Assembly: GCF_963678635.1 (NCBI RefSeq)
Contig: NC_087069.1
Location: forward strand, 41,530,831 to 41,594,830
DNA: 64,000 bases
DNA from: Symsagittifera roscoffensis
Lineage: Eukaryota > Xenacoelomorpha > Acoela > Convolutidae
Direction of reading: 5' to 3'
Part shown: piece by piece, positions 56,261 through 64,000 of the stretch
Layout: each line of letters starts with the position of its first letter
Numbering within the stretch: the first letter of the stretch is position 1
Position numbers and translations under genes: made by a program
The notes under the pieces: generated by a model
The model's input: only the letters and a program-made list of their open reading frames with translations
What the model was told of the DNA's origin: nothing
Database searches by the model: none

Positions 56261-58440
56261 GGTATGGTAGCTCGATGCTACGGGGGGTTATTCAGACCTG
56301 GCCATCAAATACAGCTCATTTGGCATGGGGTAATTGAGGAGCGGCCACTAAATACAGCTCATTTGGCGACAATTTATGGAAGTTTGAAAATTATCAACAT
56401 GGGCTAATTAATATGCGATCTATTTACCCTTTTAACGGGCAGGCGGCCATTAAACACGGCTCAAGTTTTTGCAACAATTTATGGGAGTTTGAAAATTGCC
56501 GACATGGGGTAATTGAGGCCCGGCCATTAAATACAGCTCATTTTCCATGGAGTGATTGAGGAGCGGCGTTTAACTACAGCTCATTTTGAATTGAGGAGCG
56601 GCGTTTAACTACGACAATTAACGGAAGTTTGAAAAACGCCGATATGGGGTAATTGACGGGTGATCTATTTACTGCTATTAAAGAGTAAGCAGCCATTACA
56701 TACGGCTCAAATTTCGTGACAAAATATGGGAGTTTGAAACTTGCTGCCATTGGTAAAACGAGGAGCGATCTTTTTACTGCTTTTTACGAGCCAGCGGTCA
56801 TTAACAAAGGCTCAAAAATTTGTGACAAGTTATGTATGATTGAAAATTGCCGCTATGGTTTAATTGAGGCGTGAACTGTTTAATGCTGTTAACGAATGAG
56901 CGGCCCTTAAATGCGACTCAAAAATTTGCCAAAAGGTATGGGAGATCGAAAATTGCCGACATATGATTATGTCGGCTAACATAAAAGGTATGGTAGCTCG
57001 ATGCTACGGGGGGTTATTCAGACCTGGCCATCAAATACAGCTCATTTGGCATGGGGTAATTGAGGAGCGGCCACTAAATACAGCTCATTTGGCGACAATT
57101 TATGGAAGTTTGAAAATTATCAACATGGGCTAATTAATATGCGATCTATTTACTGCTTTTAACGGGCAGGCGGCCATTAAACACGGCTCAAGTTTTTGCA
57201 ACAATTTATGGGAGTTTGAAAATTGCCGACATGGGGTAATTGAGGCCCGGCCATTAAATACAGCTCATTTTCCATGGAGTAATTGAGGAGCGGCGTTTAA
57301 CTACAGCTCATTTTGAATTGAGGAGCGGCGTTTAACTACGACAATTAACGGAAGTTTGAAAAACGCCGACATGGGGTAATTGACGGGTGATCTATTTACT
57401 GCTATTAAAGAGTAAGCAGCCATTACATACGGCTCAAATTTCGTGACAAAATATGAGAGTTTGAAAATTGCTGCCATTGGTAAAAACGAGGATCGATCTT
57501 TTTACTGCTTTTTATGAGTCAGCGGTCATTAACAAAGGCTCAAAAATTTGTGACATGTTATGTATGATTGAAAATTGCCGCTATGGTTTAATTGAGGCGT
57601 GAACTGTTTAATGCTGTTAACGAATGAGCGGCCCTTAAATGCGACTCAAAAATTTGCCAAAAGGTATGGGAGATCGAAAATTGCCGACATATGATTATGT
57701 CGGCTAACATAAAAGGTATGGTAGCTCGATGCTACGGGGGGTTATTCAGACCTGGCCATCAAATACAGCTCATTTGGCATGGGGTAATTGAGGAGCGGCC
57801 ACTAAATACAGCTCATTTGGCGACAATTTATGGAAGTTTGAAAATTATCAACATGGGCTAATTAATATGCGATCTATTTACTGCTTTTAACGGGCAGGCG
57901 GCCATTAAACACGGCTCAAGTTTTTGCAAAAATTTATGGGAGTTTGAAAATTGCCGACATGGGGTAATTGAGGCCCGGCCATTAAATACAGCTCATTTTC
58001 CATGGAGTAATTGAGGAGCGGCGTTTAACTACAGCTCATTTTGAATTGAGGAGCGGCGTTTAACTACGACAATTAACGGAAGTTTGAAAAACGCCGACAT
58101 GGGGTAATTGACGGGTGATCTATTTACTGCTATTAAAGAGTAAGCAGCCATTACATACGGCTCAAATTTCGTGACAAAATATGAGAGTTTGAAAATTGCT
58201 GCCATTGGTAAAAACGAGGATCGATCTTTTTACTGCTTTTTATGAGTCAGCGGTCATTAACAAAGGCTCAAAAATTTGTGACATGTTATGTATGATTGAA
58301 AATTGCCGCTATGGTTTAATTGAGGCGTGAACTGTTTAATGCTGTTAACGAATGAGCGGCCCTTAAATGCGACTGAAAACTTTGCCAAAAGGTTTGGGAG
58401 ATCGAAAATTGCCGACATATGATTATTCAGGCCTGGCCAT
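56261..58440 (+). repeat. Higher-order satellite repeat, about 727 bp, three copies
   Basis: The unique start GGTATGGTAGCTCGATGCTA occurs at 56261, 56987 and 57715 (spacings 726 and 728). Copies are almost identical, including small landmarks such as a duplicated GAATTGAGGAGCGGCGTTTA. The third copy decays at about 58370-58440. Confidence 0.85.
56955..56976. repeat. Perfect hairpin at higher-order repeat junction
   Basis: GCCGACATA (56955-56963), loop TGAT, TATGTCGGC (56968-56976). The same hairpin is at 57683-57704, one higher-order unit later, just before each new unit begins. The third junction lacks the second arm. Confidence 0.8.
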
Positions 58441-59361
58441 AAAATACAGCTCATTTGGATCGGGGCAATTGATGAGCGGCCACTAAACACAGCTCATTTT
58501 GCGACAAATTATGGCAGCTTGAAAAATATCAGCGTGGGCTAACTATTGAGCGATCTATTAACTGCTTTTAACGGGTAGGCGGCCATTAAACATGGCTCAA
58601 ATTTTTGCAACAATTTATGGGAGTTTAAAGTTGCCGACATTGGGTAGTTGAGACCCAGCCATTCAATACAGCTCATTTTGCATGGAGTAATTGAGGAGCG
58701 GCTGTTAACTACAGCTCATTTTGCGACAAGTAACGGAAGTTTGAAAAATGCGACATGGGGTAATTGAGGGGTGATCTATTTACTGCTATTAACCAGCAAG
58801 CAGCCGTTACATACGGCTCAACATTTTGTGACAAAATATGGGAGTTTGAAAAATGCTGCCACTTATAAAATGAGGAGCGGTCGTTTTACTGCTTTTAACG
58901 AGCCAGCGGTCATTAAATACAGCTCAAAAATTTGCAACAATTCATGGGAGTTTAAAAAATGCCGAATTGGGGTTATTCATGCCTGAACATTAAATACAGC
59001 TCATTTGACATGTAGTTATTGAAGAGCGGCCATTAAATACAGCTCAATTTTTAAAAAATAATGGCAGTTTGAAAATTATCAACATGGGCTAATTAATGAG
59101 CGATCTATTTACTGCTTTTAACGGGCAGGCGGCCATTAAACACGGCTCAAATGTTTGCAACAGTTTAAGGGAGTTTGAAAATTGCCGACATGGGGTAATT
59201 GAGGATCGGCCATTAACTATAGCTCATTTTGCGACAAATAATGGAAGTTTGAAAAATGCCGACATGGGGTAATTGAGGGGTGATCTATTTACTGCTATTA
59301 ATGAGTAAGCAGCCATCACATGCGGCTCAACATTTTCTGACAAAATATTGGATTTTGAAAC

Positions 59362-59409
59362 TTGCGACTAATTTGCGACTAATTTGCGACTAATTTGCGA
59401 CTAATTTGC
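59362..59409 (+). repeat. 12-bp microsatellite inside the satellite
   Basis: TTGCGACTAATT repeated four times; the sequence derives from the satellite's own TTGCGACAA segment. Confidence 0.8.
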
Positions 59410-62280
59410 TACAGTTCAATTTGCGACTAATTACGGGAGTTTGAAAAATATCAACATGGGCTAATTAATGCGCGATCTATTTACTGCTATTAACGAGTAA
59501 ACGGCCATTAAATATAACAATAATGGGAATTTTCGACAAGTTACGGGAGTTTGAAAATTGCCGACATGGTGTAATAGAGGGGGGATCTATTTAGAGCTAT
59601 TAACGGGTCAGCAGATTTTCAATACTGGTCAAAATGCTGTGACAATTTATGGGAGTTTGAAAATTGTTTTCATGGATAAATTGAGGCACGATCAATTTAC
59701 TGCTTTTAACGAGCAAGCCATCATTAAATACGGCTCAAAATTTTGCGACAATTTATGCGTGTTTGGAAGTTGCCGACATGGGGTAATTAGGGCGCAATCC
59801 TTTTAGCGCTTTTAATGAGTAGGCGGTCATTAAACACGGCTGAAAAAGTTGCGACATTCGATAGGGTTTAAAAATTGCCAACAAAGGGTAAATGAGGCGC
59901 GATCTATTTACTGCTATAAACGAGGAAGCAGCCATTTTATACGGCCCAAAATTTTGTGAAAACTTATGGGAGTTTGAAAATTGCTGCCTTGGGTAAATTG
60001 AGGAGCGATGTACTTACAGCTTTCAACGAGCAAGCGTTTGTTAAGCACGGCTCAAAAGTTTGCGACGGAGTTTGCGACTAATTATGGCCGACTTGGGGTA
60101 ATTAGGGTGCAATCTAAATGAAATTGCCGACTTGGGGTAATTAGGGCACGATCTATTTATTGCTTTTTATGAATAGGCGGTCAATAAACACAGCTCATTT
60201 TGCATGGTGTAATTAAGGAGCGTGTATTACTTACAGCTCATTTTGCAACAAGCTATAGGAGTTTGAAAAATGCCGACTTGGGGTAATTAGGGCGTGATCT
60301 GTTTACTGAAATAAATGAGTAGGTGGTCATTAAATACGGCTCAATCTTTTGCAACAAGTTATGCGTGTTTGGAAGTTGCCGACATGGGTTAATTGAGGCG
60401 TGATCTTTTTACTGCTTTTGATGAGTAGGCGGCCGTTTGAATCAGCTCATAATTTTGCAACGATTTGTGGGAGTTTAAAAGTTGCCGACATGGGGATATT
60501 TAGGCCTGAACATTAGATACAGCTCATTTGACATGGGGTAATTGAAGAGCGGCCAATAAATACAGCTCAATTTGCGACTAGTTACGGGTGTTTTAAAATT
60601 ATCAACATTGGCTATCTATGCGCGATCTATTTACTGCTATTAACGAGTAAACGGCCACTAAATATAACAATATTGTCAAATTTTTGACAAGTTACGGGAG
60701 TTTGAAAGTTGCCGACAGGGGGTAATGTAGGGGTGATCTATTTACAGCTATTAACGGGTCAGCAGATTTTCAATACTGCTCAAAATTTTGTGACAATTTA
60801 TGGGAGTTTGAAAAATGCGGTCATGGATAAATTGAGGCCCGATCAGTTTACTGCCTTTAACGAGCAAGCAATCATTAGATACGGCTCGAAATCTTTTTAC
60901 CGCTTTTGATGAGTAGGCGGTCATTAAATACGGCTCAAAAACTTGCTTCAAGTTATAGGAGTTTGAAAACTGCCGACATGGGATAATTAGGGCGCAATCT
61001 TTTTAGCGCTTTTAATGAGTAGGCGGTTATTAAACACGGCTCAAAAAGTTGCAACTTTCGATAGGGTTTTGAAAAATTTGCGACAAGTTACGGGCGTTTG
61101 CGACTAATTATGGCCGTTTTGGGGTAATTAGGGCGCAATCTATTTCAAATTGCCGACTTGGGGTAATTAGGGCGCGATCTATTTGTTGCTTTTTATGAGT
61201 AGGCGGTCAATAAACACAGCTCATTTTGTAGGGTCTAATTGAGGAGCGGGTATTAATTACAGCTCATTTTGCGACAAGCTAGAGGAGTTTGCAAAATGTC
61301 GAATTGGGTAAATTAGGGCGTGATCTGTTTACTAAATTTAATGAGTAGGCGGTCAATAAATACGGCTCAAATTTTTGCATCAAACTGTGGGAGTTTGAAT
61401 TTTACCGATATGAGGTTGTTGATGACCGGCCATTAAATACAGCTCATTTTGCATGGAGTAATTGAGGAGCGGCCAATAACTACAGCTCTTTTTGCGACAA
61501 GTTAGGGGAATTTGAAAGTTGCCGACATGGAGTAATTGAGGGGTGATCTATTTCCTGCTATTAATAAGTAAGCAGCCATAAAATACCGCTCATCATTTTG
61601 TGACAAGTTAAGGGAGTTTGAACATTGCTGCCATGGGTTAATTGAGGGGCGATCTTTTTACTGCTTTTAATGAATCAGCGGCCCTTAAATGCGACTCAAA
61701 AATTTGCAAACGGTATGGGAGTGCAAAAATTGCCGACATGGGGTAATTGATGCCCAGCCATTCCATGCGACGCATTTTGCATGGGGTAATTGAGGAGCTG
61801 GTATTAAATACAGCTCATTTTGCGAGAAGTTAAGGGAGTTTGAAGATTGCCAACTTGGGGTTTTTAGGGCGTGATCTATTAACTGCTTTTAATGAGTAGG
61901 CGGCCATTTAATACGGCTAAAAATTTTGCAACAATTTATGGGAGTTTGAAAATTGCCGATATGGGTAATTCAGGACTGGCCGTTAAATACAGCTCATTTG
62001 GTATGGAGTAATTGAGAGGCGGCCATTAAAAACAGCTCATTTTGCAACAAATTATGTGAGTACGCGATCTTTTTACTGCCTTTAACGAGTAAACGGCTAA
62101 TAAATATAAAAGGTATTGGGAATTTTCGACAAGTTGCGGTAGTTTGAAAGTTGCCAACATGGGTTTATTCAGGCCTGAACATTAGATACAACTCATTTTA
62201 CATTGGGTAATTTAAGAACGGCCATTAATTACAGCTCATTTTGCGACTTATTACGGGAATTTGAAAATTATCAACATGGT

Positions 62281-62720
62281 CTAATTAACGCGCGATCTAT
62301 TTACTGCTATTAACGAGTAAACGGCCATTAAATATAACAATAATGGGAATTTTCGACAAGTTACGGGAGTTTGAAAATTGCCGACATGGTGTAATAGAGG
62401 GGGGATCTATTTAGAGCTATTAACGGGTCAGCAGATTTTCAATACTGGTCAAAAAGCTGTGACAATTTATGGGAGTTTGAAAATTGTTTTCATGGATAAA
62501 TTGAGGCACGATCAATTTACTGCTTTTAACGAGCAAGCCATCATTAAATACGGCTCAAAATTTTGCGACAATTTATGCGTGTTTGGAAGTTGCCGACATG
62601 GGGTAATTAGGGCGCAATCCTTTTAGCGCTTTTAATGAGTAGGTGGTCATTAAACACGGCTGAAAAAGTTGCGACATTCGATAGGGTTTAAAAATTGCCA
62701 ACAAAGGGTAAATGAGGCGC
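62281..62720 (+). repeat. Near-identical copy of 59461-59900
   Basis: About 440 bp at offset 2820 with only a few differences (for example AAAATGCTG against AAAAAGCTG). A further block at 62718-63070 recurs at about 63535-63890 (offset about 817). These mark recent exchanges within the array. Confidence 0.75.
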
Positions 62721-64000
62721 GATCTATTCACTGCTATTAACGAGTAGGCGGCCATTAAATATGACAAATTTGGGAGTTTTTGACAAGTTACGGTAGTTTG
62801 AAAGTTGCCGACATAGTGCAATGGAGGGGTGATTTATTTACAGCTATTAACGGGTCAGCAGATTTTCAATACCGCTTATTATTTTGTACAATTTATGGGT
62901 GTTGGAAAATTGCCGTCATGGTTAAATTGAGGCACGATCAATTTACTGCTTTTAACGAGCAAGCAATCATTAAATACAGCTCAAAATTTTCCGAAAAGTT
63001 ATGTATGTTTGGAAGTTGCCGACATGGGTTAATTGAGGCGTGACCTTTTTACTGGTTTTGATGAGTAGGCGGCCATCAAATACGGTTCAAAAGTTTGCTT
63101 CAAGTTATGGGAGTTTGAAAATTGCCGACATGGGTAATTCAGGCCTGGCCGTTAAATACAGCTCATTTGGTATGGAGTAATTGAGAGGCGGCCATTAAAA
63201 ACAGATCATTTTGCAACAAATTATGTGAGTACGCGATCTTTTTACTGCCTTTAACTGGTAAGCGGCCATTAAATACGGCTGAAAAATTGAATACGGCTCG
63301 ATCAATTTACTGCTATTAACGAGTAAATGGCCAATAAATATGACAGGTATTTGGAATTTTCGACAAGTTGCGGTAGTTTGAAAGTTGCCAACATGGGTTT
63401 ATTCAGACCTGAACATTAGATACAGCTCATTTGACATTGGGTAATTTAAGAACGGCCATTAATTACAGCTCATTTTGCGACTTATTACGGGAATTTGAAA
63501 ATTATCAACATGGTCTAATTAACGCGCGATCTATTCACTGCTATTAACGAGTAAGCGGCCATTAAATATGACAAAATTGGGAGTTTTTGACAAGTTACGG
63601 TAGTTTGAAAGTTGCCGACATAGTGCAATGGAGGGGTGATTTATTTACAGCTATTAACGGGACAGCAGATTTTCAATACCGCTTATTATTTTGGTACAAT
63701 TTATGGGTGTTGGAAAATTGCCGTCATGGATAAATTGAGGCACGATCAATTTACTGCTTTTAACGAGCAAGCAATCATTAAATACAGCTCAAAATTTTCC
63801 GAAAAGTTATGTATGTTTGGAAGTTGCCGACATGGGTTAATTAAGGCGTGACCTTTTTACTGCTTTTGATGAGTAGGCGGCCATCAAATACGGTTCAAAA
63901 GTTTGCTTCAAGTTATGGGAGTTTGAAAAGTGCCGACATGGGGTAATTAGGGCGCAATCTTTTTAGCTTTTTTAATGAGTAGGCGGTCATTAAACACGGC

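Larger units (their letters stand above)
55395..64000 (+). repeat. Satellite array, right block (about 105-115 bp unit, ~80 units)
   Basis: The same satellite as 19655-20820, continuing to the end of the window. Units alternate between a GATCTATTTACTGC type and a GGCCATTAAATACAGCTCA type and are heavily diverged, with local higher-order repeats. Open frames of 60-87 codons recur here (for example 59558-59806 and 62378-62626) only because units repeat; they are not genes. Confidence 0.85.

Noticed and set aside
59558-59806. Open frames of 60-87 codons in the satellite (also 58771, 60709, 62378, 62780, 63636)
   Set aside because: They recur with the satellite unit, occur on both strands and show no protein-like composition.
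55395-64000. Direct repeats as a CRISPR array
   Set aside because: The units are contiguous degenerate satellite repeats with no unique spacers, in a eukaryotic context.

Overview
The window is AT-rich eukaryotic (metazoan) DNA made almost entirely of decayed Polinton/Maverick elements and a flanking satellite. The gene set shows the element class: protein-primed family-B DNA polymerase, retrovirus-like DDE integrase, packaging ATPase, adenain-like cysteine protease, double-jelly-roll major capsid protein, minor (penton-like) capsid protein and a small basic core-like protein. Base composition, spacer texture and splice-acceptor-like TTTTTTAG tracts suggest a nematode, possibly Caenorhabditis-like. 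The species cannot be fixed from the sequence. Nearly every gene carries frameshifts or nonsense codons, so these are fossils rather than an active element.

Layout. (1) 1-17096: remains of at least two elements. A terminal inverted repeat (TIR) ending at 1635 abuts the 3' end of a minus-strand integrase, ORF and ATPase block (1637-3493). Next come an unknown ORF and two tandem copies (period 6957 bp) of a unit holding a T-rich repeat, an unknown acidic ORF (minus), a spacer with TGACGTCA sites and PolB (plus). The second copy ends in a TIR at 17096. (2) 17097-19650: GC-richer, unidentified minus-strand coding-like remnants and a 200-N gap. (3) 19655-20820: satellite of about 105-115 bp. (4) 20821-55394: one 34.6-kb composite Polinton inserted in that satellite. 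Both TIRs are recognisable, and joining the two flanks restores the satellite. PolB runs leftward from the left end. Rightward are two unknown ORFs, a DEDD-exonuclease-like ORF, ATPase, small ORF, integrase, minor capsid, core-like protein, major capsid and protease. (5) 55395-64000: the same satellite, with a 727-bp higher-order repeat.

The composite is long because it contains four sets of internal tandem duplications (about 2.79, 4.4 and 5.9 kb, and a 1508-bp capsid-gene unit present four times). Subtracting the extra copies leaves about 17 kb, a normal Polinton size. Duplicated genes share the same nonsense mutations, so the duplications happened after the genes died. The best-preserved coding stretches are the last major-capsid copy (52869-54100), the first minor-capsid copy (47351-47872), a 148-codon protease with two stops (54389-54832) and 261 codons of PolB (22836-23621).

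Features most worth a second look: a hairpin near the TIR ends whose arms differ between element families yet still pair; repeated TGACGTCA palindromes in every divergent PolB/acidic-ORF spacer; the exonuclease-like ORF; and amplification of dead capsid genes next to, and inside, a satellite array.
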